A program made the position numbers and the translations under genes. This document shows, piece by piece, positions 36,921 to 48,195 of a DNA stretch of 64,000 bases. This DNA comes from Diphasiastrum complanatum (taxonomy: Eukaryota > Streptophyta > Lycopodiopsida > Lycopodiales > Lycopodiaceae). Within the stretch, counting starts at the first letter, position 1. Every line of letters starts with the position of its first letter. The notes beneath the pieces are model-generated. The model did not search any database, was not told where the DNA came from, and saw only the letters and a list, made by a program, of their open reading frames with translations. Location: assembly GCA_029204225.1 (NCBI GenBank), contig MU832137.1, positions 21,320 to 85,319 of the forward strand, given 5' to 3'.

Positions 36921-38060
36921 ATGGCAAGGAGACCCAGATCTACAATCGATTATGTGATTCTTTACAATGAGAAAGATGAAGCTGATAACTGGAAGCCAAC
37001 AAAATATACGAAGAACTCATGGGTATTGCTGCATCCATCATCAAAGGGCAATTTTTGACAAAAGAAAAGAGCAAAAATGACTTACAAATCTTATTGAAAA
37101 GCAAAAAATTTGGAGTTTAACACTACTCCGGGAGGTCAGTTGATATCAGAAGTCTTAGTGCAATATGTATATATGCATTCAGAAATCAAAGTACATGATA
37201 TCGATCCTCATGATCATCAAAAATGTAATTGTAAGTGTATCAAAACGTATGCACTCTACAACAATCATAGGTGATTTCCTTTATTGATGCTCTCCGCACA
37301 ATCACTTGTAGGCATATTAGACGTGATTCACTCTGATGTTGGAAAGCTGCAATACAGAGGAAGAAGTCCAAAGGAAGTTGCAGATTGTGGTATCTATTTT
37401 TATGAATCTTTATATATGCCACAAACAGATGGAGGTTTTGGCAAGCTCGAAGCAATTCCATTGCCTAGTTTTCAAAGTGATGAGTGGCCTACTCCTGACA
37501 GCATTGTTTCTGAATCCTTGAGATGCAAGCTACTCATTGATATTAAAAATGCTATGAAGATAAGCAGAGGCTCGAAAAGTGTCCACCTAAGTTGGTTTAT
37601 CTCATTGCATACATTTGTTGATTTGTTCTCGAGTGCTAGTGTTCGTAGGACACCAACTTTATTTGTTTGCAAGGATTTATCAGATGAGACTTTGTCAGAT
37701 CTCATGGATCAAGGCTGAGATAGTAAAACAAATAATGACATAGAATGCAGGATTAAAAAGTCCTCAATGATCTTTCGTTATCATATCAAAAAACAAATGC
37801 TCAGTCTCACATTTAGCTACCAGAGATACAAGAAAATTGAAGGTACATGGCTACCACTGGATCAAGACTTTGAACTAAATGGTCACACAAATCGAATGGA
37901 GATAAGCTTTATCTACAATGAGGAATATTTGACTATGGTTGAGGTGGAAGAGCACTAGAAGCTTGATTTTATTGGAACAGAGCTCATGCTATTACAAACC
38001 AATCTACCAACGTATTTCAGATTTATCATCAACGAAAGACTCGTAAGTACTTTATGTTTA
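36921..38060 (+). pseudogene. Gene D, unknown protein of the transposon
   Basis: A possible first exon starts MARRPRSTIDYVILYNEKDE (36921). The main frame runs from 37287 to 37958 with a single TGA at 37716: LVGILDVIHSDVGKLQYRGR, EVADCGIYFYESLYMP, SFQSDEWPTPDSIVSESLRC, then WLPLDQDFELNGHTNRMEIS after the stop. About 225 codons in one frame with one stop is unlikely by chance in AT-rich DNA. I recognise no family. It is the leftmost gene of copy 1, plus strand, tail-to-tail with gene C. Copy 2 has no matching gene. Confidence 0.45.
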
Positions 38061-38372
38061 TTGCCATTTCAAAATAGAACAAAATAATAGAAAATGTCAT
38101 CATTTACAATTGCACATTCACTAATATTTGCCATGTCACAGATGCGAAAAAGACAAGAGCTGATAACGTGCTGCAAAGATCTACCTACAACAATCACCAT
38201 TGTGGGAGAACAATAGTTTCAAATGAACTCTAGTAAAAATCTGTGTATACACTCTTTCATTCAATAAATGAAAGCCCAAGTTGGGCATCTATACATGTAT
38301 AAATTCATAAATTGGAGCAGCATTTGATATATCAATGTATATTTTTCTATGCTATTTATATTTTTTCTGATC

Positions 38373-39060
38373 TTAATTTAGTACAACTACATCATCCTTT
38401 GCACCATCATCAATAACAAGAGGCTGAAGCCTTGCCCTAGCCAGTATACTCAGGATAATTTCTTGTCTAAATCTGTACACCTGACTTGATGTGTACTCAG
38501 GAAGTGTTAACTGCAAAATAGAACATTCATGTATTAGTAATGGCCAACATCTTGACACAAAAACATTTAATAATATTATTTACAGATCTCTTAATAGAGA
38601 TCAGGTTTAAACTCCAGTGGTCACTGCAAAATAAGATTGAAATTTTTTTAGTTGCAATTCTGAGAACTATTTTCATTGACAATGCCAATGTTAATGCATA
38701 AAACAGCAAGAAGCATTTAATATAACCTATTTCGTATGATAAGGTATGAGCAGATACTTTGTTGCTGGTGTGAATCCACTTGTCAGACACTGTGACAATG
38801 TGTCATTATTCTCCTTGAAGGCCTAAAGCAGGAAGTTACTCTGCACCAGCAGCTCATTTGATGAATATCTTGCAACGTCATATTGCAAGAGTGTAAGCCC
38901 GGACTCTATTACAGGATTACTGATAGAAGACTGTCTGTCTTTGAGATCCAAGCAATCTAGAACTCTAAAATTAATACTAAAATCAAGTTCATCTAGTCTA
39001 AAACAAAAAGGAGTACCAATTGTATCTATAGCATCCGATATGTCTTTCTCAAATTTAAGA
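38373..39060 (-). pseudogene. Gene C copy 1, Ulp1-like (C48) peptidase region
   Basis: Ulp1-type peptidases process or remove SUMO-like modifiers, and plant DNA transposons often carry them. On the minus strand the frame reads RLDELDFSINFRVLDCLDLK, LLQYDVARYSSNELLVQSNF and FTPATKYLLIPYHT. An intron follows, with its acceptor at ttttgcag, and then SDHWSLNLISI, the catalytic-His motif. A last exon reads YTSSQVYRFRQEIILSIL. The pre-intron part aligns with FLQTPLFIDVALFPLQF..FKSLHDDML of copy 2, and the intron is at the same place. The H3-like part present in copy 2 is absent; gene A begins only 20 bases away. One stop (after NFLL) and loss of the catalytic Cys region mean it is inactive. Confidence 0.6.
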
Positions 39061-39079
39061 TAATCATCCGAATCTATAT

Positions 39080-40566
39080 ATGTATAAAAATTGGGAGAGT
39101 GAATTTGGGATTACTAAAAACCTAGACTACTTCCACAGTCTATTCAGGCCATATCTACATGTTTTTAGGACTGCACAACCAAATTCTGACGTATTTTATG
39201 AACATTATGTCAGATTCAGAGATATACTTAGCAAGCCTGTTTTCTCCATAGGTCCACTCCAGTACATGCATTATACGGATCTTGTTCATTTCTTCTCAGC
39301 TTTTAGACGTAGACTAGATAGAATGTTCACCAAATTGTTTGATCTTTTCAAAAGTAGTTCTATGTGTCCGTATTGCAACAAGAAATGTCAATTGGTTGAA
39401 TATCAGAGTGGATTCATACTTTTTCTGTTAGTTCAGATCCCAGATAATGATGAAGTTCCTGTTGCTGACCCCTTTTTTGTACCCTCCTCTGTTCAGTCAG
39501 CCATTAAGGATATCAGTCACTTTCTTATCGACACTCCTGATATAGAAAGTAACTTCATTGATGTAAATACTGATGTTCTCCGAGATTCTTTCATTGGCCA
39601 AAATACATCTGATGATGAATCCAAATCTATGGAGGATTCGAAATGTTTTTTCAATTTGCCTGTATATTATATTAATGACGATGTATATTTTACTACTGCC
39701 GAATTATGTAAATTTTTTGACTATCGTGAGGACGAGGTTCTATGTTTATTATCCGACACAATTTTTGAATTCTCTGACTTTGTAGATTTTGAGACAAATG
39801 ACCTTGTTGTTGGTATTGATTTTGATGATGAGAAGTGTCTTATAACCGGTGAAGAATGCCTGAATAAGACTTTATCAAATATAGTTGAGGATGGGAGAGG
39901 CAGACCATCCGATGAAGAATTCACGGCATTTCAATCCCAGATGGGCTTCCCTCGTCCATCATTAATGCACTTCACTAATGATTCAACTTTAGTACGTGGT
40001 CATTATATTGATCATCCTGATCTGGTTGCTGATGATGATAAAGAATGTGTAAGTGTTTAATCTTCCTTGCATCTGAATGTTTTCAATCACTGAATGTGTT
40101 TTTGCTAACATATTTCCTATTGTAGGATGCTCTCGTAATAGATGATTTTGCTATGAGACGAGGTGGTTTCAGACAACACGCATCCTCGTTCCAGAGGGAC
40201 AGTGGACTGGGCTACTATCTTAGGCATTTCTTGAAGAATGAGATCTGTATTGCTCATTCCAAGCTGAGCCCAGTTGGGAAGAGACTTATAATGGTAGTTA
40301 AAGCTTTATCATTTTATCTAGGAAGACATAAATTTGTTAAGTCAAATAAGATCATTTTTGTCAAAAGATCTTATGTTTTGAACATTTTAGGCTTTACTGA
40401 TGGGAATGTTCCTTTAAGGAGCTCCAATCATTCATTGTATTCCACTTATATTGAGCTCAGTGGAAATAAGGATAATGCACATCTATTAAATGCATATGCT
40501 AGTAGAGAATTTCTTCATGACAATACTACTGAAGATGAATTGTTGACACTTTGTATTTTGGTATAA
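39080..40566 (+). CDS. Gene A copy 1, unknown transposon protein
   Basis: Two exons, 39080-40048 and 40126-40566, join across a 77-base intron (gtaagt...tgtag) in phase 0. The first exon is a clean 320-codon frame, which marks it as the best preserved gene of the window. It has a helical N-terminus (LDYFHSLFRPYLHVF), a CPYCNKKC zinc-like motif near residue 96, an acidic middle and LPVYYINDDVYFTTAELCKF near residue 200. The second exon has DALVIDDFAMRRGG, YYLRHFLKNEICIAHSK and KIIFVKRSYVLNILGFT. Copy 2 shares all of these except the CxxC. The middle segment is loosely like the Bro-N/KilA-N type of DNA-binding region, which is only a guess. The start ATG at 39080 may be internal because the promoter region found in copy 2 is deleted here. 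Confidence 0.6.
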
Positions 40567-40699
40567 TACAATCAATACATTTACATTGAGTATTTTTCCT
40601 CTCTTGTTCAATGAATTTGCAAAGCAATTCTGAACATGTCATGATGATCTTCTACTCAGCAATCATCTAGTTTTCTCTTCCTGTATGAACTTGCATGCT

Positions 40700-43368
40700 T
40701 TTCTAAACTTGTTGTATTGTGTGGACTTTGTTATATGTTGAATCTAAACTCTGTGGTAGAACCACTGAAACAATTGACAAATGTAGTTTCATTTTTCATT
40801 GGTTCCTCCATGTTGTGTATTTCGATGAAATGCTGCTCGTGCTTGCCAGTGTGACTTCTCCATCCCTTGTGATGACCATACACTCAAGCTTTCATATGTA
40901 TTTGCAAAAAATGATGTATGATCTCTTAGTATGTGCTGCATATGTCAAAATCATAATGTTAGTCTTATGTTTGGATCTAAATATATATGAAAATTTGAAA
41001 GCATTTTGAAAATTTTATACTAACCATGTAATGAGTGATGTGATCTTCTCCCCATGCTTTTGATATTGCATAAATAAACTCGACACAAGTCCTTTGGACA
41101 ACTTTCTTATCAATATCAAAGTAATTTTCTTTTCTTAAAATAGCAATCATACTATCAAGCTTTTTCCATACATCAACTTTTAGTACTCTGGTTTTGCCGT
41201 CTTTCTCGAAGTCCTGAGTGGCAGCAATAATATTTGTCCACACTGAGTGTTGAATATTAGAAGCCTTACCAGTATGATTTGATAGAAAATGACGTGCTTT
41301 TGCTCCTCCTATGCTTGGCTTAGTTGGCATGTTCCCATTCTTTCCTGAAAGCTTTTCATCTTTTTAAATTTTGACATGTCTTTTATGGAGTCTTGCTTTT
41401 GATAAAACATCTTCTAATCGAGAGATAGCTTTCTTTGCTAATGATGCTGGCTTAGTATTCCAAGCAAAAACTATATGAAGATAAATGATCTTTTCTATTA
41501 ATCTAACTTCTGTAGTGCAAACATGCACATTTTTTAAGGGGAGAGGCAGCACATGCTTCCAGTTTGGATCTGCATATTCTCTAGTAATTCATGTACTCCT
41601 AGTTACATCTTTTGCCATTTTCATGCAGTACAAACAAGGGTGTTTTGATGTAGCACCATGAGAGACATTATACATACATTTCAATGTTTTCAAATCACCT
41701 GCTAAGTGCCATTCAACATTGAAGTCTCCAACTCCTGGAACATTGAGAAGTCCTCCATCCATAAGGTCCTTGATGATCCTAGAATAAGATGTCCTTGAGA
41801 ATATCCATGATAATATATCATGATCCTCTTTCATCACCTGTCCAAAGAATTAATCATACTTAGTTTACAATGTATTAATACTATTCAATGAATGTAATGT
41901 AATAATGAGGCTAGTTACCTGAAACGCTGCCAACCACCATATATAATTTTTTGACTAGACACTGAATTTGAAATCTTCTTGGTTCTCTGTTTGTGATAGA
42001 GCACCATTCATGAGAGTTATACTAACCCTTTCCATCTTTTTTCCTTTCACAATTTCTGACTCATCTAACTAAAGTATTATGATTACTTTGCCATTCACCT
42101 TTTCATAAGTTATACCATAGAATGTGACGATGTATCTCAGCAAGTAATTTAGATCAACAAATAAATTGTTTGATGAATTATAGAATATCGATCTTCTATC
42201 AGTTTCCTACACCTCCTCAATATGAAATGGAGTTCCAGTGATCTTATGCATACCTATGTTTAATGTATTCCTCTCTCTCTTCAAGTGATATGTCCTAGGG
42301 ATTGGGACTTTTCTAATTTGAACTTGCTTAAAAGCTTCTCTAATTAGTTTAAATATTGTTGCATATGCTTCCCTACTAATACTTGCAAAATCACAAGCAC
42401 CTTGAACTATAGTCTTATCTAAAATATTTTGAATGTACACCATCAAAGACTCTGCTATTTTACACTTTACATTTGAAATTCTATAGTTCATCATGATACG
42501 CTCAGTGGATTTGCAAGTCAATATTGTGCCCAATGACATTCCTAGTAAAGCATTGTCTTTAATATTCTGAGGAGCTACTAATGTAGATCTGCAAAAAAAA
42601 TAGATAGTTAACAGAATATCACCATAGCTGAAATTAAATCCAAATGTCATTGAAAAACTTACAAAATTCAGAATATGCTTACTTGAATGCACGGATCCTT
42701 CTATTTCAATAATCTCCTTTTGAAAGCGTTTGAATATCCTTGCAACTTTGTCGCTTTCGCTTCTTACTTTTAGCCTTCTTCTTTACCAAATCCACATCCT
42801 TTAGTAATTGTAAGTTTTCAATACTTACAATTAATTGTAAGACTGATTGCATTTGCTCTAATTTTAATTTGATATTGATTGTTATCTTCTGTAATGATTC
42901 ATTATTTTTTTGAAGTTGTTCATTTTCTTCTAACGTCTTTTGGAGATGACAATCTCTATTCTGACAATAAGAGGATATCCGAATTAACTCACCTTCTAAA
43001 AAGTGAACTTTATTCATATAAAGTTGTTTTCCATGGTTTTGCAATCTTTCACAATATCCTAGTAATCCACTATGCCCATTGCATATCCATGTAACTAAAT
43101 GAGTTATTGAAGAGAATGTGGGATGTGTCAAAGTGCTTGGATCTTGTGGATATAATGTTCCATCTGTCCACAAATCCACGTTTTTCTTTCCTTTTGCCCT
43201 GTAACGAGAACGATCTTCAGCAGATATTTGAACTCCTTTGCCTCCTCTTCTCTGCAAAGGTGCCAAATCAATAGGGATATCCACATGTAGATGATATAAT
43301 GTCATCATAAAAAAAATAATAGACTTATTAGTTGCATCAAAGTAATATGACCAGATTCTATGAAGCAA
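40700..43368 (-). pseudogene. Gene B copy 1, DDE transposase-like protein
   Basis: Read on the minus strand: the N-terminus has VDLWTDGTLYPQDPS and SITHLVTWICNGHSGLLGYC, then a coiled coil (LQKTLEENEQLQKNNESLQK) and a Lys/Arg-rich signal. The middle has ACDFASISREAYATIFKLIR. The likely core follows: KVIIIL*LDESEIVKGKKM (strand plus first Asp, near 42075), WWLAAFQ, an 81-base intron (41838-41918), then EWHLAGDLKTLKCMY with the second Asp and SKHPCLYC. KARHFLSNHTGKA and HITHYM follow, and the last exon has GMEKSHWQARAAFHR, HGG and QLFQWFYHR. The two Asp, the CxxC insert and the late Glu fit an RNase H-fold transposase. At least four stops break it. Confidence 0.65.
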
Positions 43369-43437
43369 AACAAAATACTCATCTTTGATTATATTATATA
43401 CTATGTACGATCAATCCAATCTCCATGCTTGTATGCT

Positions 43438-43574
43438 TGATTCAAATTTGGAAATGCCGCTCATTTTTTCATTCCAATAGGTAGTTGGCGCTCATGTTTC
43501 TATTCTCGTGGAAGGAATGCATATGTAAACATTTTGCAATTTTTCCTGATTCGAATTTGGGGATGGCAGTCATA
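43438..43574. repeat. Subterminal direct repeats of copy 1
   Basis: tgattcaaatttggaaatgc (near 43438) and tgattcgaatttggggatgg (near 43549), both followed by a short GC-rich word and tcat, lie 111 bases apart between gene B and the right end. Subterminal repeats are typical transposase-binding sites. Confidence 0.5.
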
Positions 43575-43805
43575 TTCTAGATCCAGTGAAAATATTGCCC
43601 TTTTCGTAACCAATGGAGAGAATATTTTTGAATTTAGTCAAGTTATACTGCAAAATTGTTAACAGTTCTTAACTGTGACTATAGACACTGTGAATAGATC
43701 ATTAGGAGTTGGGAAGGCCTTGGGAGTGGTGTGGGCAAGCAAATGAACAATATTGTTTTATTTATTTTGATTTTTTTGTATATCCTACATGGCATTCCTT
43801 AAAGG

Positions 43806-43834
43806 GTCTTTTTGATATTGAGAACTCCTCTAAT
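43806..43834 (-). repeat. Terminal inverted repeat of copy 1, right
   Basis: Exact reverse complement of 36456-36484. Confidence 0.75.
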
Positions 43835-45090
43835 GGTAAAAACACTGTACAGACCAATTTCCTATCTCTGTGTGGCTTCTCGACTAATCCAAGTAACCGA
43901 CTATGGGACAAGTGCCATCTTGCCACAAGATGTCATCATTACTTGATGACTTGACCATGAGTGAGTGACATAATGAACCTCCAATAGCTTTATTTCCATT
44001 AGCAAAACCATCCAAGAATGCTAGTACAAACTCAACATCAAACCAATGCTCACTAATGTAGCTACTTTTACCATATCTTGACAATTTTCACACATCCACA
44101 TGAAAATGCTCAAACATGAGATAGAACAAGTAAAGTAAACTTGAACAATACTTCTTTGCTACTGCTTTGACCTTGCTTAAGTCTTCAATAAGCTGCAAAA
44201 ACATATCCATAACATCTTTGCCAATTACCTCTCCTTTGACGCTCTTGACTACCTCCAAGGAATCATGTTCTCCCATGCTTGTACACTATTTATAGCAAGT
44301 CTATGCCTATTTTGAATGTGGTTTCCCTCCATAGAAACTTCTAGATCCAAAACCCTACTCACAATATGGACTAGATTCAATGTACCAATCATTCGAATTT
44401 GAATGGGTCCAAACTCGTCTACTTACTTTCCGACACTTTTCAAAACTGGTAATTCAAAAACATTTAGACTAATATAACTTTGAAATATCTATCTCTAAGT
44501 CTAAAATGCAAATTGACCTCAATTGCCATATACAAAAGATCAAACTAGTTGACAATTTTTTTTTTATGAAAAAATAAAAAATCCATATATATGTTCTTTT
44601 TTTCTTGGAAAAAGAAAGGATTTGAGATTGGTGGCCCTTGTGTCAAGGCAAGTATTACATACCCTATTGACTTTTATTTGAGTCTTCATGCATATGATCA
44701 ACGTTGTAATTGCATTAAAGGGCCAATGAAGACAAAGTGCCAAACAAGGGCCACAAATATATGGTCACCTTTATTTATTACCATTTAAGGTTGATGAGAA
44801 TAGGAAAATTTACACATTTCCTATCCAGAAAATGGTCAGTATTATATTTTAGAGATCATGCAGGAGAGAGAGAGAGAGACAGAGAGAGAAGCAACTACTT
44901 ATTATAAAAGGAGCCGCGGGCTCTACCCGGTAAGGATTTCTAGAATTTTTTGGAAAGCCGAACTGGGCAGAATGGCATGTGCCCGGTCTCATTCACTTTG
45001 AAAATTTTTACATGCTCAGTTGACTTTTTTTGCCCACTCTGATGCTGCCACGTGGCAGACGCAGGCTTGATGCCTTGACGTGCAGGCTGA
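43835..45090. other. Unassigned DNA with a possible exon on the minus strand
   Basis: Two minus-strand frames (44276-44088 and 44084-43884), close to each other, read LEVVKSVKGEVIGKDVMDMF and ISEHWFDVEFVLAFLDGFAN. They could be a decayed host exon. I recognise no family. A short GA run lies at 44862-44890. Confidence 0.3.
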
Positions 45091-45338
45091 AATGGGCATC
45101 AAGTTCTTTTTGAAAAAATCAGTGACATATTCAGCTTCTTAAGGAGCGCACTAAATGGGCACAATATGCACCAAGCATCCATTAATTTACATTAATTGGT
45201 TATGATATAATGGAGAACTGCCCATTCCATAGAGACCATGAGAAGGCGATGTTATGAGAGAACCTGTCCTTTCCGGACCCAAGGCTCTTTGTTGTATAAG
45301 TGTGAAATCATACATTACTCTCCTTAACACTCCCACTT
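45091..45338 (-). repeat. Copia LTR start and polypurine tract, minus strand
   Basis: The tract AAGTGGGAG (plus strand 45330-45338) is followed on the minus strand by the LTR start TGTTAAGGAGAGTAATG at 45329. The coding part above is lost and the lower LTR end is not fixed. Confidence 0.5.
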
Positions 45339-46339
45339 AATGAAGTATTCACCCCAATGCATTAGTTATCAGAGTAATAACATCTAACATGATCTTGTAC
45401 ACATATTATTCAGTTAACATTGTTGTCACTGCTCCCACTTCATGTGAAAGCTTCAGCTTTTGATTCGATTTGATCTGCTACTCTTTGGTGTGTTCAGCTT
45501 TCTGACACTGATCGCATGTTTTTTTTTGACTCTGATCGCATTTTAGTGATAATCAGAGATTAAACCAGAATAACAGAAGCAAACAAAGCGCAGATCCATC
45601 GCACAGAGTAAGAGAGACGTTAGAGAGAGACAACATTAATATAGCTAATTACATATCATATTCAACGATCAGAGAAAATGAGGGCAACTTTGAGTACACG
45701 TTACGGACAGACAGGCGATGTTGAAACATCTTGACGGACTAATCCTCTTGGGTACTAGCCATATGACTTACATACATAAGAGACTTACTTTTATGAAAAT
45801 AGAACATTCTCTAACAGAAACGTCATCTCAGAATGGTGCGAGGTTGGTCCAATAAATGGAATAAATTATGAACAGTGCAGTAGAAATTCTGTCAACGAAC
45901 AGTAATTGCATCGAGAAATGGCTTCCGGAATAATGAAGGCAATGCTTTAGTTGGTCATGAAAATAGCTGTCAGTTGACAAATCATGTCTCCAAACTTTAC
46001 CCGTGGTTGATGCATTTCTTTTACAGAACTGACTTCCCAGTATTATCCGAGTGAGCGACCTCACTTGAGTTATAAAATTTCTCTTCAAGAAAGTTTGATA
46101 ATACTGTTTGGTGGAAAAGTTGAAAACTATCAGAGGGTTTATCAGTCAAGTGATATCAAAAGAGATCGTAAAGCTTGCACAATCCCTTCAATTGTTAGAT
46201 CACAGCTTTCTTGCACCTATAAGAGGAGCAATAACCAGTAATTCAAGTTTGTTAGTAACCAGACAAGCAAGCTCTTGTACTAACTACACATTGCGTCTAA
46301 TCAGCAAACCAAGATCCGGGTTTAGAGAGAGGATACTCT
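45339..46339. other. Unassigned DNA
   Basis: No domain is recognisable. The upper part may be the 3' leader of the Copia element; the frame at 46088-45828 on the minus strand has no homology I know. Confidence 0.35.
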
Positions 46340-47877
46340 GGAATTTTGAATAGTGACACGATGCACAAATGCATTTGCATAAGAAACATCTGTTGAAACT
46401 AGCACCTTCAAGCTCACTTACTTTAGCTATGAGAATTACGTGGAGTTCTGTCTGGGAAAACGAAGGAATCTGCACATTGCTCACCAACAAATGACTCTCC
46501 TCGACCTCTGCAAGTATCTTTCCAACAAGGCCTCTCTTTTTCTTCAGCGGACTTTGATGAGCACGGACCAGATGCTACTATCACTGTTTTCTCTAGTCTG
46601 TTTAGCTTGCAATAACCACGAAGTAAATTATAGGAGAAAAAGGAAAGCCCAGAATGTCATTAACTTATCAATTAAAGATGCAATTATTCCCTATATTTCA
46701 GATTCACAAGGATCAAAAGAAACGTGGGATACATTGAATGCATTGTTTGAAACGACAAATACATCTCATACTATTTCTGAAGACGAAGTTGCATACATTG
46801 CGAATGGATGATGGCGCAACTATTGTCGATCACATATTGAAGATCAAAGAGATTAATGACCGATTACCAGCAGTTGGAGAGCGAGTACAAGATCGTGAGA
46901 TCGTACAATTGACATTGAATAGTTTGAGTGAGTCACATCAGTACGTGTTGCTTGCAAATAAGCTTCCGGTGAAGACTTACATAATCTACCGAACTAAGAA
47001 GATTACTCTTCAAGAGATTCAGAGTATGTTCTGGTTTTACCTTTTTGAGATCTGGAATGACAGCAGAAAGAGCAATAAAACGTTGGCTCAGCAGCCTCAG
47101 CTTTTGCCGCCTCTTACGTTCCGCCGTGATAGTGTTCGACTTCTTGATTTGAGTGCAAGCCGTTGCCCTTGAGGTGTCAAGTGAGAGAATTAGTTGATCT
47201 GACTTGCGTTTGACTTGTGCTTGACGGTAGAACAATATTTGAATCGTTGAGCGTGGCTGCTAAGAGAGCATCATCAACCACACAGCTGTCTTCTTTCTGT
47301 AAAGATGGCCTAACTCTAAATCTCCGTGGATGGTTGTAGTTTGAGAAACCAGATCGTACGTCTCATCTTGTAATTCATTGAGAAGTTCAGCAAGGGAAGA
47401 AATATCCTCTTCTAGAAACTGATCCTGCAGCTCTTCCTGCTCGTGTGGTAATGTTTGTTCAGGCATCTTACAAAACTCTGATACAGCTTGCACTTGTTGA
47501 TTGTTTTGGTCTTGCGAGTAACTTGTTTTACTTATCTTTGCAGGCTTTTCATAATACTGCTACGCCCCGTCATAATGTTCGTAACACATTACACCCACTA
47601 GATTTTCAACATTGCCAGCTGATTGTGGCGTCTGAATTTCCCTTGCTTCAAAGGAGGAAAAGGATCCGACCGAATTAGAGTTTTCTTTTTCAGAAAAAAA
47701 ATTGCAGGTTTCAAATAGCACCATGTCCATTTGAATTTTCAAGCTGCTCTGCAATGCATCTCCTTCTAAAATTTTGCACAGGGTATAGTTATGGAGTTCC
47801 CCTGCAAGTGCCACAGCAAAATTCGTTACAGATAAGATAGGTATCAAGTACCAATGGCTCTGAAACACTGTCTTCAA
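46340..47877 (-). pseudogene. bHLH transcription factor pseudogene, NAI1/bHLH18-25-like
   Basis: These factors bind E-box DNA as dimers in the nucleus. Minus-strand frames at 47877-47560 and 47493-47260 give an acidic N-terminus (EEDISSLAELLNELQDETYD). The bHLH domain follows at about 47140-47045: NTITAERKRRQKLRLLSQRF and IALSAVIPDLKK, the subgroup IVa wording. After an interruption of about 450 bases the C-terminal ACT-like region resumes near 46572: KKKRGLVGKILAEVEESHLL, then SFSQTELHVILIAKVSELEG. Helix 2 is lost at the interruption, and frames differ between parts. The original exon structure is partly kept, so it is a decayed gene, not a retrocopy. Confidence 0.75.
46600..47040 (+). mobile_element. 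Copia gag (UBN2) fragment inserted in the bHLH pseudogene
   Basis: On the plus strand, KAQNVINLSIKDAIIPYISD, SKETWDTLNALFETTN, then after a frameshift LHTLRMDDGATIVDHILKIK, EINDRLPAVGERVQDREIVQ and LTLNSLSESHQYV follow the UBN2 gag pattern. Only gag is present, with no LTR at either side. The bHLH reading stops and resumes at its edges, so it interrupts that gene. Confidence 0.75.
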
Positions 47878-48195
47878 AGCCTATGATAATATGCCAAGTG
47901 ATAAATATTATTGCAAACGACAATCACGTTATCATTCGCTGTTCATATCCTTTGCTCCAGAGCAGCGTTTTTAACTTTTTTTCACAAAGTAAATTATGGC
48001 GCCTCCGAGGGTAAAATTTTTGGGAAAAGAAATTTAAGCCAAATTTTTTTGACATGCACCTTACGTTAAAAAAATTAGAGGTTTCAAAGGGAACCATATC
48101 CATTTAGATTTTCAGGCTGCTCTGTAACGGGCATCTATGCACCACTTCTTAAATTTTTGAGCAGGAAACAGTTATGCGTTCCCTGCAGGCAGCAT
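47690..48195 (+). repeat. Pair of 125-bp dispersed repeats
   Basis: 47700-47815 and 48075-48195 share ggtttcaaa, accatgtccattt / accatatccattt, gattttcaggctgctctg and the ending agttatg.gttccctgcaggc. The direct copies are about 375 bases apart, and the first overlaps the N-terminal part of the bHLH pseudogene. Confidence 0.6.

Larger units (their letters stand above)
36456..43834. mobile_element. Multi-gene DNA transposon, copy 1 (unnamed family)
   Basis: A perfect 29-bp inverted repeat (36456-36484 and 43806-43834) encloses four gene remnants: D (+), C (-, Ulp1-like), A (+) and B (-, transposase-like). C, A and B occur in the same order and orientation in copy 2 at 51954-58740, with introns at matching positions. 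A second, imperfect inverted pair lies inside (36753-36774 and 43666-43684, sharing acagtta and ctata). I see no target duplication next to the 29-bp repeats, so the true ends may be either pair. The combination fits a cut-and-paste element with accessory genes, and I cannot match it to a named superfamily. Confidence 0.65.

Noticed and set aside
37240-37705. Minus-strand frames opposite gene D
   Set aside because: Shadows; the plus frame is longer and continues past a single stop.
36456-43834. Assignment of the multi-gene element to KDZ (Zisupton-type) or MULE
   Set aside because: Ulp1 cargo fits both, but I could not find the KDZ or MULE transposase signature words, nor a 9-bp or 8-bp target duplication.
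44862-44890. Short GA run as a regulatory GAGA element
   Set aside because: A simple repeat with no gene start next to it.
47445-47678. Plus-strand frame over the bHLH N-terminus
   Set aside because: Shadow of the minus-strand bHLH pseudogene.
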